From Pisaster brevispinus (Eukaryota > Echinodermata > Asteroidea > Forcipulatida > Asteriidae): a stretch of 64,000 nt of DNA. The notes under the pieces are model-generated. The model was given only the letters and a program-made list of their open reading frames with translations. It did no database searches and was not told the DNA's origin. Position numbers and translations under genes: made by a program. Positions 1 through 12,200 of the stretch are shown here, in pieces. How positions within the stretch are numbered: position 1 is the stretch's first letter; each line of letters opens with the position of its first letter. Where the stretch lies: the NCBI GenBank assembly GCA_023634235.1, contig JAMKCF010000011.1, positions 824,001-888,000 of the forward strand, given 5' to 3'.

Positions 1-384
1 CTACCACCATTTCGGCATCGCCTCGACTCATGAAGACGCAGTTTCCAGTTTTGTACGTAAAAGTACAACATAAGTAATAGTAATTTTGATCAGTTACCTT
101 GTAAAGAGCGTTTTACACCATGTATCGATAAAGTAACTTACAGTCATACTCATGTTACTTGGTCAATGTAATGGATTTGACAGTGCAACTTAATAAAACT
201 ATAATTTCAAATTCCCGGGTCTGTACAAAGCCTCGTTAAAAACTTGACAAACATTTTGACATCAATCATGTTTAAAGTGGCATCTTGATATCAGTTTCAC
301 ACTCCTTGATCGAGTAAAGCTCAAGATGTAACATTTACCCAAAAGTACAAAGTAGTCCGGTACTGACATTTTAATAACAATTAG

Positions 385-600
385 TCAGTTGGTGTTCTTT
401 GATACAAACAGGTGCAAATGTTTAAAAACGGTTTCATCTGCAATGATACGGTTTGGCACTGCAAAATATAATCCAGTCCAGTTCTCTCGGAGATTAAAAT
501 TCCAAAATGTTATACAAGCCCAAACCCCCAAAACAACGGAGATGACAGAAGCAACCAATGCTGCTGTCAACACTGATTTGACTCGGGCAAAACAGATCAT
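385..600 (-). other. Possible first exon of a minus-strand membrane protein (signal anchor)
   Basis: An open frame of 71 codons starts with ATG at 600. It has basic residues (FARVK), then about 22 hydrophobic residues, then an N-glycosylation sequon (NWT). This is the layout of a type II signal anchor, as in Golgi glycosyltransferases. There is no clear consensus donor (a weak GTTTGT follows HLHL), and no next exon can be seen to the left. It may be a chance ORF. Confidence 0.25.
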
Positions 601-1142
601 GAAATGAAATCTCTTTGCAAACTGTCTTCTAAAGAGACACCAATGTTAGCCATGAAGGTTTCCCTTGGTTGACTAATAAACTCCGACCTATCACTGCCTA
701 TGGGGCACCACACGAGGACACGACCTCGATCCCAGGTCACAGTATGAACACCCCTTCCGTGCCTACGCTGGGGGCTATGGGATATCCGTCTATTACGCAT
801 TGTTAGTGATCTATCTACCAGACGTTGTAATTAAAGCGTGGAGTGCTGGTGGTAGTCTTATTATAAAAATGGTTCAACAAATGCGGGATCTGGTCAGAGT
901 ACGAGAGAGCGAGAGAATTGCGTTGCTGGATCCATGGTTTCCTGTGTGCATGTGCGTACAACCCCATGGTACAACCATTGTGTATGCTTCTACAAGCCAG
1001 AAACGTTTTTCAGAAACAAAGCAAATTTATATTTAACATGGGTTTCACTCGATTTATTTTGACCTTTATATACCAAATCCTACAATTATGGTTATGCTCA
1101 GTGACCAATGGTGGCTGCCGAATTGACAAATCAGTCTGCCAC

Positions 1143-1424
1143 AAGCCCTTTTCACATTGCACTTACAGAGTCAATTCCAAAGAAATAAACCCATTTTGGC
1201 GTTTCAACCCTCTGCCACCCCAAGTTAAGTTCACACACAACTTTCCTGGGAATAATAAACCACTCAGTATGCTAACCCCGGGGTTATCTCGCTTAACTAT
1301 TTCCCGGGAAATTGTCATTTCCCACAAGTTTGCCAGGGTTAGCAGTTCAAGTGTAAAAAGGTCAACCAAATTCTCCTGGGAGTTTCCTGGGAAACTCGTC
1401 TGGTGTGAAAGGGACTTTAGACAT
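1143..1424. mobile_element. Possible MITE with short terminal inverted repeats
   Basis: The left end reads agcccttttcacattgc and the right end carries gtgtgaaagggactt, an imperfect inverted repeat of about 14 bases. The interior is rich in cctgggaa-type sub-repeats in both orientations. No coding capacity. Target duplication not resolved. Confidence 0.35.
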
Positions 1425-3559
1425 GGTTCCCAGTCATTCAATTATTGTTATTAACCACCCACCTTTAATGTTATAGGTCGAGTTAGGCTTAACACAACCA
1501 TTGATCAAACCGCAATGTGATCAACTTTATTAAATGAATGGTTCTTCTAATATTTAATGACATGAACATGTTTTCAATTGCCGCTATTGAAAACACGGAC
1601 CAGTGTCGAATTAAGGGGTCGTAAGAATGGCCACTCGGGTAGAAAACTATAGATATCATTCGCAAACACAAAAATCCTTCGACATTCGTTACACAACACA
1701 TGCGTTTACTTCCTAGATCAAGACATAACATATTTACAATTGTACAACTTGTGAATTTTGTTTTACAAAGACATCACCCAGTGGCTTAACCAGACATTTA
1801 CTTGGGGGGGGGGGGGGAAGCGGGGGCAAAAACATAACTTGGGGCTATTTCATGTACCGAACCATTCTTGTTTGTGCACTTTTTAAATCTAATTTGGGGG
1901 GACAAGAGGGGGTAAGGGTTCTGGGTGGGGAGGGGGTACGCCACTACTGTTGACAACGTTGATATAATATGTACATTTTTGTCTGTCAGTTGACTAACTT
2001 GAGCAAGATTTACCTGTTGCCAACAGAAAGCTTTTACCCCCAAATACCAAGTCCTCCGAGAACATCTCGGGTGGGGTACGAACCTGGGACCCCGTAGCTA
2101 GAGTCTTTCCCACTATCACCAAGCATGACCGATGAGAGCCCCTTTCAAATCCAGTAGGCTAATAGACTGTGCATGTCTCACGCTTATCGAACACGAGAAA
2201 ACAAGACAACAAAGTAAGACTAAACTTTGTTTCGAAGTCATATCTTTCAATTAAGTTTATACAAATTTCATAAAAATAAATATTTTACTTTCGTATATTT
2301 CATCGCTAAATATACTTTTCTAACAATAAAGTATAATTTATTGCAGCAATAAACTATGTTAAACAAAAGTATTTGAAGAAACATAATCGCACCACATAAA
2401 ACACAATAATGGTTGGGACCAACTTGCGTCCCGGGAGTTCCAATACGCGCTGTCTAGCAGCAGGTACGTTGATACCTAAGAAAATACCCCTTGCATTGGT
2501 TGCCATCGTTGATGAAACGTGCACCCGTGAAAGGCTATCATTGACTGAGAGAGTCGTACGCAGAGCGTACACAAGTGCAAGTTTCCATTGTTTGTCATCA
2601 AAGACGGCGGTCAATGACGTCATGTGCAACCCCTGATTATTGATTCTTATGAATAATGAAAGTGTTATTTATTCATCATCGGTAGACGGTCTGCAATCTG
2701 TTATTCATAAAATTGATTTCACTATCCCTGTTTGGGGTCACACATCAATGCTTTTGTCTGTACACGATTTCAAACTAAGACCGGCACTATACAAAACTCA
2801 TAGCCCGAACAGCTCAAACCTAAATTCATTCCACACATTATTAGGTCAGTTGTCAGAACCCCGTCAATAAGATGTCAACATGACTTGAAGTTAAGACAGC
2901 CTACACAAAAGATGTCTTCGTTCCATTAAGCCAAACATTAAACATTTAATTAAAACCGACAAAAGTTTAATTGTTCATATAAATTGTCATATTAGTGCCA
3001 AAAGGCTTCCCACTTATCTTTGGTGATGGTAAGGGATGTGTATTGACAAATTATAAAGGCCTAGACTATTTTACTTCTCCGTTCGTAATTAAGTAACCAA
3101 CAACGGTCTACTACGTCACCATCACATTCCACCATTCCACAAATGACGAATGAAATGAACATACATAAACTCAAGTCATCATGGTGACATATCTCAATTA
3201 AATGATTTCGCTTGACTGCTCAAGGTATAACCTTCCTATCAAAACGCCGCAACTAGACCATAGCAGAGCCATGCTTAGCCGGAGAATGTGGGCGTTCAAG
3301 GCCAAGGACATGCAGCCAAGAAGCTCTCCGAGTCCTGACTGTGTGGGTTGTTTGAAACTCAAAGAGCACATCCCCCAGCCTCCCATTAGTCATATTCGTT
3401 CATACACGCTCTCCAGCGTCTTCTGTACAGAACTTCATCTCTGTACAGAAATGCAACCTTTCTTCGTCATTCTCACCATGACGTGTTCACACTGTTAAGC
3501 CTCGACAAAGTGAAGGTCTCGATGTTATTCATTAATGTGCTATTTTCCAGCTAACGGGC

Positions 3560-3890
3560 GTTACGCGTCCTAGGTTTATCTGCTTTAACTAATCAGTGGG
3601 ACTTAAACCTGCGACCTCTGAACTAACGTGCCGGCGCTCTATCAGCTGATTTCTCAAACCCTAATCTTAGCCGTCGCCCTATTTTGTCAATATGTTTGTT
3701 CGGGGTACCAGTCAGAAGCCATTCAGCCTGCAACTGCCGCATAGCCAGGGATCACACCAACGTTTACAATACCAACTGGAAAGCGGCAGCAGAGAAGTTT
3801 ATACCTTAAGGGGATGCAACTTTGTATGTCAAACATCAAGTAGTAAACCACAAGGGAAACTGAGTGGGTACATTTTAAATAATTTGGGGT
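3560..3890 (-). repeat. SINE-like repeat, family A (tRNA-derived head)
   Basis: It contains a minus-strand tRNA-like head with B-box-like text (aacctgcgacctctgaactaacgtg on the plus strand) and the A-box region ccggcgctctatcagctga. A body shared with 24170-24440 and 58930-59160 follows (gccagggatcacacc, ccttaaggggatgc). Three copies in one window point to a dispersed short element rather than a functional tRNA. Confidence 0.55.
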
Positions 3891-4305
3891 TGAACCCATG
3901 TGGTTTAACTTCACATTTCTATTGTATCGATGCCAGAATAAATAGAATTTTGTCTCGCACCAAGTGTGCAGTAGGTACACCTAAATTCGAGGACGAGGAG
4001 AGAATGCTACCTTTGGTCTGTGTTTAATAGAGTGACGTCACATGCCCAAACAGCGCCCTCAGTGAGGTCAATGAAGACATACCATTGACTGAGAGTTTCC
4101 ATTGTTTGATTGGACCTCAGCGATGGCGGCCAATGCAAGGGGTCTATTAAATGTAGTACAATGCTTACAACCATTATTTCACATAATTTGACTCCTGCCA
4201 TTAATAGCAGTGAATGTTACATTTTGCGACCTTCTCAATTAACTGTTACTGTTCATTTAATGTAGCTATTCCAATTTTATCACCAGATCACAACCACAAC
4301 CACAG

Positions 4306-4401
4306 CACAGACAACACCTCTTTCGTCCTCTGCAGAGCCAAAATCCACAATAACTACCACACAGTCCAGAACAACGGCAGGCGTAACAAGACCGACTGCC
4401 G
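4306..4401 (+). CDS. Exon: Thr/Ser-rich linker (first recognised exon)
   Basis: The exon translates to a Thr/Ser/Pro-rich linker ([18 protein letters not shown]) that looks like a mucin-type O-glycosylation spacer. The acceptor after cacaaccacag gives the phase-1 start used by every other exon. An alternative acceptor at 4286 would lengthen it but start in phase 0. The donor is gccg/gtgaaa in phase 1, and it joins exon 5078 in frame. There must be at least one exon upstream. Confidence 0.55.
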
Positions 4402-6251
4402 GTGAAAACATTTTATTTCAAAGACTTCTGCATAGATTTCTTTCCCAAGTCACTGTCAATACTAACTTTGTGCAGTATTCATTACATGATAGGATGGTAA
4501 TAATTATTTTCGTCAGTATTTAATTTAACCTTGGTACTGTGAAATTGTACCAGACCAACAGTAGCACATGGTCTAAAAGAGTGCATTTTAAATCTGCAGC
4601 CACTGCATTTTACCATTTAAAAGTGCTTTACCAGCAAAGGTATCATTAAGCATATTATTGGTCGTTGAACCACAATATCCATCTAGTAAATCCAATATAC
4701 GGGTGGTCCCCGGGTTTTTTACTATGCCGAACCAGAGTTGGGCAACTTGACCAACGCGTTTTCCACCAATTCTCTTTGAGCGGAGTATACTGGAGTGAGG
4801 CAGCTAAATCTCTTGCTTAAATCAAACTTGTTTTGATCAGGTGAGGTTTGCTGTGACACCATGTGTAAATCTCTTTTGAGTGGTGGTGGTTCTGGGAAGA
4901 ACCAGTGGTTGACAACTCAACGTTTCGATCGGTATGCTCTTATGGTCTTTAACCACCACTACTCAAAAAGAGATTTACATATGGTGCTATCGCAAACCTC
5001 ACCTGATTGTACTCCCACCATGCTAAGTTGTAAATCCTTCTTGAACTTATTTTGGTTGTTGTACTCGCGACATTTAGCCGGAGCGTGGAGTTGTCGACTA
5101 CTTTGTGAACAGGCCAACTCGTACCTGGATCAGGAGCTCTGTGAGTGTGTATGTGACCAGGGCTACGAGTTCAGCTCCAGAACGCAGCGGTGTGAAGGTA
5201 AGATTAATCATTGTGTCTTTATCAATATACACTTCATGGGGTTTAACAAGGCATTGGATGTCTGCGTTGTCAGATATTGTGATGACGCTTCGCCCTGACC
5301 TATTATTGTATATATCCATTGATTTTGTTTCGTTTTACGCTCAACTAACCGTGGTATCTGTGTATTTACCTAATCATTGCATGAAAGTAGAAATACTTCC
5401 AAATCCAAGGTAATTGTGTAACTACAATAGCAATAACCAGTTAAACTCCTATGTTTCTAAACACTTAAGTTTCGACACCCCTATAGAAATTTTTCCCGAC
5501 ATTCTTAGTGTACTTATCTAATCCTATCCCTAAACCTAATCCATAACCCTAACCCTAGTGAATAAATCACAGTTTTTTTCGCAGCATAGAGTCGTCGGAA
5601 CATAGGGATGTCGGAATATAGAGCAAACACGGTACGCGCGCCGTTGACTCGGTGTCTGCAGATCTGTCACAGACCTTCCAGTGCATGCGCCACCGAGTCG
5701 TCCAGCACTTTAACTTATTGTAAAAGAGTATTATTAGGTGTTCGGCAAACAGCCGAACACCTATTGTTATTGTTCTGGGGGGTTTTTTGGGTTTTTTTCC
5801 TCGTCTTCTTCTTCTCAATGAAACTTCTCGCGCAATTTTGAACAAAAGTAAAGCTTGTATAAACTTGAAGCTTGTCATGAAGATCAAGCTTGGTGGGTAG
5901 ACAAAGCCGCAACCTTTTGGGAATGGTGACGTCATCGATGACGTAATTACGTTAAATAAACGTTAAATAATACAAAAAATCATACCTTGAGAACCGAAAA
6001 TGCTACGTACAAGATACTTGCATAACATAACAGCTTTTGTAATGATTTACAAATGTCGTGCAAAACGTGACCTTATTTGACCTTTACTTCCGGTTGAAAC
6101 CGGAAGTTGAAAATTTCAAAAATTTATATCTCAAGAACTTCTGTTTTTTTCTCAAATATTTAAATGCTAGTTTGAAGCTCGTTTACCCTGCTCCATTTTT
6201 TGCACAGATATGGCACCAGTTTGACCTTGTCCTCTGGTCATAAAAGTGCGC

Positions 6252-6285
<34 letters not shown>

Positions 6286-9200
6286 GTGTTGACCTCCATT
6301 CATAGCGCGTAAAGAAAAGTCCATGTGGCTGTACATAACGTGCATAATACGATGTAGAGGGTGTGTACACGTGGCTCTGATGCTCTGCGCAGGCGGAGCA
6401 TCGGGCTGTAAGCACCATTCCGTTTTCAACGCTATCAATGTTCGAATGGTACCAATGTTGTGTGCGACGGCGTCCTTTTGTTACTAATACTTGCTTGCGC
6501 TTTTACAAAGGTTTATGAAATGGAGAATGGATGTTAGTACGTTCCGTGCAAACCTGCAACGTCACTGATTATTATTATTTAATAGGTCCGTTTGTGTAAC
6601 GTTACTTTTGACACTCAATCCCGCTAGGATCAAACTCTCACTAAAATCATTTGGCTTAAATCGTGTGAACGGCCATCAACAAAGAGGTTGTTCACAATGT
6701 TCTTCCTTAAAGCTTTTGTTTACTTACATGGAACTGTGGACACATCGAGGGATCCACTAATATTACACTTATTTAAAACTAAGCTAGGAAATATTCAATG
6801 AGTACATTTAGAATATGGAGGTTCCCCACTATTTCGTTTTATCAGCACGCCGCCGTAAAAACACTTGAGCTAACCATAGAGCTATGAACTATAATGAGTT
6901 TATTCCAGTAGCTGAGTTCCACATGAAATGACTAAGGTGAACAAATCACATACAACAGAAAGGCTTCACATAGTAAACTTGGGAATAACAATGATCAAAA
7001 TACGTAAATTGGTATTTTAATGACATCACATAATTTTAAAGCCATTCGACGAAAGCCATTCGTCTTTGACAACATTTGACCAAATCGGAAGTTGAAGTTT
7101 CAAATTTGAAAAAGTTGTAAACGAGGATTAACAAAAGCTACAATATTTGCATCTACTTTCAAAGCACGAGGAAAGCAAAAACTTGTACACAGAGTTTACC
7201 TTCTTTTGAATTACGTCATCAATTTACGTGGAGGTCCATGGTTCAACCGAACACCGTGAGTTTGTTCACAAACTCTATTTCTAGTTCCTTCTGTAGTTAC
7301 AAGTTGTGTGTAAGTAAAGCACCCCGGTAATACCGGTAGATATTTCAAAGAGAAGTAACCGTCCAAGTTGTGTTTTTTTCCTGAGTTTAGCGATCTCTTT
7401 GGTGGGGTAGATGATGGCAAAACCAGTCCATAACAACATGCCCAAAAAATATATATTAACCAGATACCGGTACAAATTTAAAGAGAAAATCGGAAACGGC
7501 ACCAAACGTTAACTTTTTGTGCAGAAAATTGTATGACGGGTCATAAGCCTGCAGAAAACGATTGCACCGCGTGAATAGTTTTCGTGGAAGCCTTTATATC
7601 GCTGAATATAACTGGATTCAAATTTATCTGATGTAAAACACTAGCAGCAAATCATTGACTGGTTTTGTGTGATACCATTATGCGAGCTGTAGGGGATCAT
7701 GGTACCAAATTTTAGCTCGTCATGCGATCGCTTAAGAACACAAACAACGCAAAGCCACGCTTCTCATCAGCCGTCGAGGTCAAAGTTGAAAGTTTTCATA
7801 ACCGAGCGGCCGGTATCGATGACGAAAAGTGACAACTTATTTTGTTATTTTGAATAAAAAGTTACATTAACATTCAGAAAGTGTGACCATGTAAGATATT
7901 AAAAGTTCATAAAAAAATGTTTACTCACCACTTGTTTCGGCTTCATGCTTCGGCTGCTCTGTGTACAAGACGGGAGGTCGCTGCTCAAATAGCGTCTTGC
8001 GAATAAAGCATCTGTAATAAATGAGAATGAATACCAAAATTACTCATTGAAAAGGCTTGTATACCGTGAACATGATTTACTATAAACAGTCAACACTTTT
8101 TTCTTGCCCTCGTCAGATATCAACGAATGCGAAGACGAGTCAAACTGCGTGGGAGGGGCTTGCACCAACAACAGGGGTTCTTATTACTGCATATGCCCGA
8201 GTGGATTTAACCTACACGCCAATGGGAAACTCTGCCAACCGGTACCACGAGTTTTACGTAGGTTACATCTTCATCAATTACAGGTTATACAGGTTTACAA
8301 AGCAGCTACAAATTAAACTTTGATAAGAAACAAATATTTAATATACTTTGTTCTGTAAAGCGCACATATCATTTTTGAAGACGGATTAAGGCACTTGACA
8401 CCATTATTATCACCAAGACCATTCCTCAAATTGTCTCAACTCCTTGGGGAGCATACAACCCCAAGTTACAACGCTGAGGAATGCAACACAATGCTGTCTC
8501 AATCCTCACATCATGTTCCCATGTATACACTTGGGTAAAGAGAGACAAGTATGGTTAAGGGCCTCATATGGGGCATGGTTGTACACCCCCCCCCCCACAT
8601 TGTGTCTTCAGTGGGTGCCTGGAATCTCAGACATTCTTTAGAGGATTTTAGGGGGTACATTTTGTACAAAAAAACAATAGTGTATTAAAGTATGGGGAAA
8701 TTTGGGGTACCGTCTGACCCCATATCGGGCACGGTATAAAGTGCTTTGCTGAGTGCCATGACCGGAAATTTTACCGCGTTGAAGTTTTATGGCCACGAAC
8801 ATTAACCGGCATGGGACCGCAAAAACATTAGTTCATTCACGGCTACAACGCATGGCCGTTTCCTATAGGTTTAATTTGTTTAAAGAACTAACCACTGCAC
8901 TACATTGTATAACACTAGAGCCACTGCGACACTAGTTTTAGTGTCGTGGACCAACAACGAACCTTAGCTTTCTATAGCACACAGTCAAAATTAAAACAGT
9001 TACATACCGTCACAAACTCTTGGAAATTGAAGCCTTATTTCTTCCTGAGACAAACAGTTGCACGTGTGTTATCCATTGGGAACGCGGGTTGGTTTGCTTT
9101 TACATTCTCATCCATTACTGCAAAACATTGGTTCATTTTGACAGCTAGAACACGACTGTCAAACCATGTTTTGCAAAGAACAGCCACGTTTAAACTGTAA

Positions 9201-12200
9201 TGGCGTGCAATGTCTACTGTGTGCCTTCTAACACCACTGCAACATACACGGACACGCTTGAGACAAAACCACCTGGCCAAGGTCAACAGCTGCATTCAAC
9301 TTTAGACCAATCATTTTGCGCGCTGAACAACACACGCACAGTCAAATTTGCATATGAATGAGGCAGTCACGCACAGAGTTCATGCCGGATTCCCAAATAC
9401 CATGCCAGATAATGTGACAGAGTGAATCCCCCCCCCCCCAAAAAAAAAAAAATAAATAAATTTTCCCATACTCTATCACACTAAAGCCCGGTTCATACTT
9501 CCTGCGAACGCGAATGCGAAGCGAATATTGACGTCACAAATCATGCAACGAATAATTTGCAGCAGTTGAAATGTGCTCAACTCCTGCGAAACATTCGCTG
9601 CGAAAACGGCCGTGACGTCAAAATTCGCTTCGCGTTCGCATTCGCAAGTAGTATGAACCGGGCTTCAGTCGTGCACTGAAATAGCCCCCTAAAAAAAAAA
9701 TCACCTAAAGAATTCCTGCGATTCCCAGAAAACAATGGAGACACACGGCTGGGGGGGGGGGGGGGTTGCTACACCGACCATACCACATATCGAGCACCAA
9801 ATGTGTAGGTTCCAACAGTGACTACAAAAATACGTTTTGCAGTGACTTTCTGTTCAATGCTTACTTTGTAGATTTTGTTTAATTCTTTGCACCGTAGCTT
9901 GCCGAGGTCTGGTTTGTTTTGGTGGAGCTATTCTCGATGAAATGCGGTGTAAATGTTGGTGCAATAACCCTGGATTAAAATACGATTACTTCGATGAAAA
10001 ATGTGTAGGTAAGTGGAAAGAAACATTTCAATTATACTATACTTATATTATACTAAGAAACCCATATAGAGAAATGGTAAGGCAAAATAAAATAAAATAA
10101 ACTTCTTAAAACAATAAAGAAAGCACCTCACTAAAGTTATTTTAAAGAGCAGAAATTAATTTTGAGCCCTCAGTATCGAGACGCAATTTTGAGAATGAAC
10201 AAAGACAAGAAGCAAAACATTTCTCAATGTTCACAATGATCGGAAAATCTAAATTAACGGAACACACGCCATACAATGATCAACAACTATTTCGATATCT
10301 GTAGTTTAAAATCTACCGAAACAGTTATTGGCAACGATCGTGAAAACGAACCCATCGACTCGTGCCTCCACAATAATTATTGTCCTGTGTGATCTGGTAT
10401 ACTTACTGTTCAGAATGGAAACACAATGTTGGATTGAATTGAAATTATTATCGTACAAATTGTCAGAGTTAAGCAAACCACTCTGCGCAAGATATTTCAT
10501 TGACAAATGAACAGAACACCAACAGATGGTATCAACATAGGTTTACATGCTTTCCACCTGAACGAAATAAATAACTGTTATTTTTCTTATCAAGTACTAG
10601 CGCAAAGAACTAGGTCACTACAGTGAACACGGTCCTTTATCAACTCTGACTTTTCATTACGATCTGGAAGGCCAACAAGTAGCAAACAGTCTGTAAAAAC
10701 ATTTAGATTATATTAAGTAGGTAACATGACGAGACTTTGTTTATTTTATCTTTTGCCATTTCTCGCCTTTAGATCTGAATGAATGTTTAGACGGCACCGC
10801 AAACTGCGACCATGGATGCATCAACACAATTGGGGAATACATGTGCTATTGCTTTCCTGGCTTCAGTTTGGGTAGAGACGGCTCAACGTGCCAGGAAGTA
10901 TCACAACCCGATCCAAGCACTACGGGTAAAACGAAACAAGTTTCCTAGTCAATTTACTGACCAAGACAACCCTTTGACCAAGATGTTATAAGTTTTCCCC
11001 TTCTCTTCTTCACAGACCAAGTGACCTACAATCTTAAATCTTAAAGTTGCAAAAATAGAACACGCTGAAAGTTTCCAGCATCTTAGGATTTTACGCCTAC
11101 CCGCTAAAACACCGAAAGGTCCACATTTCGAAACAAAAAGCCGATGCTTAAATCTGCAGCAAGTTTCGTTATGCTGGAACACAGTTAATTAAAACCATTT
11201 TGACCTTAGATTATATAAAAAAAATTCTCAAATGACCCAATAACAGAAAGAGCAACGACATAGTAACGAAAACCTCAAAGAAAGGTGGGATGGATTCTGA
11301 CGTCACATTGAACCATTTGTGGTAATTACGGGTTGTACTTTGATGCTTCATAATACTAACAAATCTCAAGGGGCGTACATGATCCAAGAAAATGTGCCAA
11401 CAGTTTGGGGTTATATAGTATATCAATAACTCATTCAAACAATTCTTAGTTGGTAAAAACTGTACTTCTACCCTCCTGCTTTAACTGTAAATACTTTTGC
11501 AGGCTTGGTTTATGTGTGAGTTATATCTCTGTGGTTTTACTAGAATTTTGAGGGGTTTTTAAATAGGGTTTGACGTTTGAGTAGTTACTACTTTGGTAAC
11601 GATTTGTGCGTTGTTGGGTAATACGTTGTGCAGTTTTTCTTTTCTTTTTTCTTCTGCATTTTTGTTACAGATTTTGATGTCTACTTTTAACTTTAATTTT
11701 TGTTCAGCGCTTTGGGGTATATTGTCTACGTAAGGCGCTCTATAAGTTGCAATATTATTATTATTTATATTATTTTGTATTATTATTGTTGTACATTTGA
11801 TGTCTGTATCATTATGTTTGATCTCCAGCTTGCTACGGGAAATGTCACGGCGCTATGTCATTAAACATGCTGGACTGCGGGTGCATGTGCGAGGGTGGCT
11901 ATTTCTACAGCGATGAAGGCCGTGGATGCTTTGGTAAATATCTCGTCACTGACAGCACGAACTGACACACACACACGTAGATACCAGTAAAACCTAACAA
12001 TCGAAGAAAACGGTGTATGAATTTGAACGCTTTAAAAACGCCACTATCTTTAAAACATTCAGAGTGTTTTCAACTGATTTTGATGCTTTGAATTTGATTT
12101 AAAAAAAACACAATTTTGACTGTTTCACGTCCTAAATTAATAAGCAATAAAGTAAGAAGGTTCATCCGTTCGTGAACCCCCCCCCCCCAAAAAAAAAGCA

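Larger units (their letters stand above)
1..4305. other. Left flank, no convincing exon of the large gene
   Basis: AT-rich DNA with repeats. Visible items are a possible 280-bp MITE (1143-1424), a G-run (1803-1818), a SINE-like element (about 3560-3890), and one minus-strand signal-anchor ORF (385-600). The signal-peptide exon expected upstream of exon 4306 was not identified here; it may be short and overlooked, or lie left of the window. Confidence 0.5.

Noticed and set aside
2354..2629. Minus-strand ORF of 91 codons
   Set aside because: No domain, signal or splice support. Similar text recurs near 4030-4150, suggesting a repeat.
5567..5935. Minus-strand ORF of 122 codons
   Set aside because: It crosses the 5736 hairpin and a pyrimidine-rich tract, and its Arg/Lys-rich reading ([11 protein letters not shown]) comes from low-complexity DNA.
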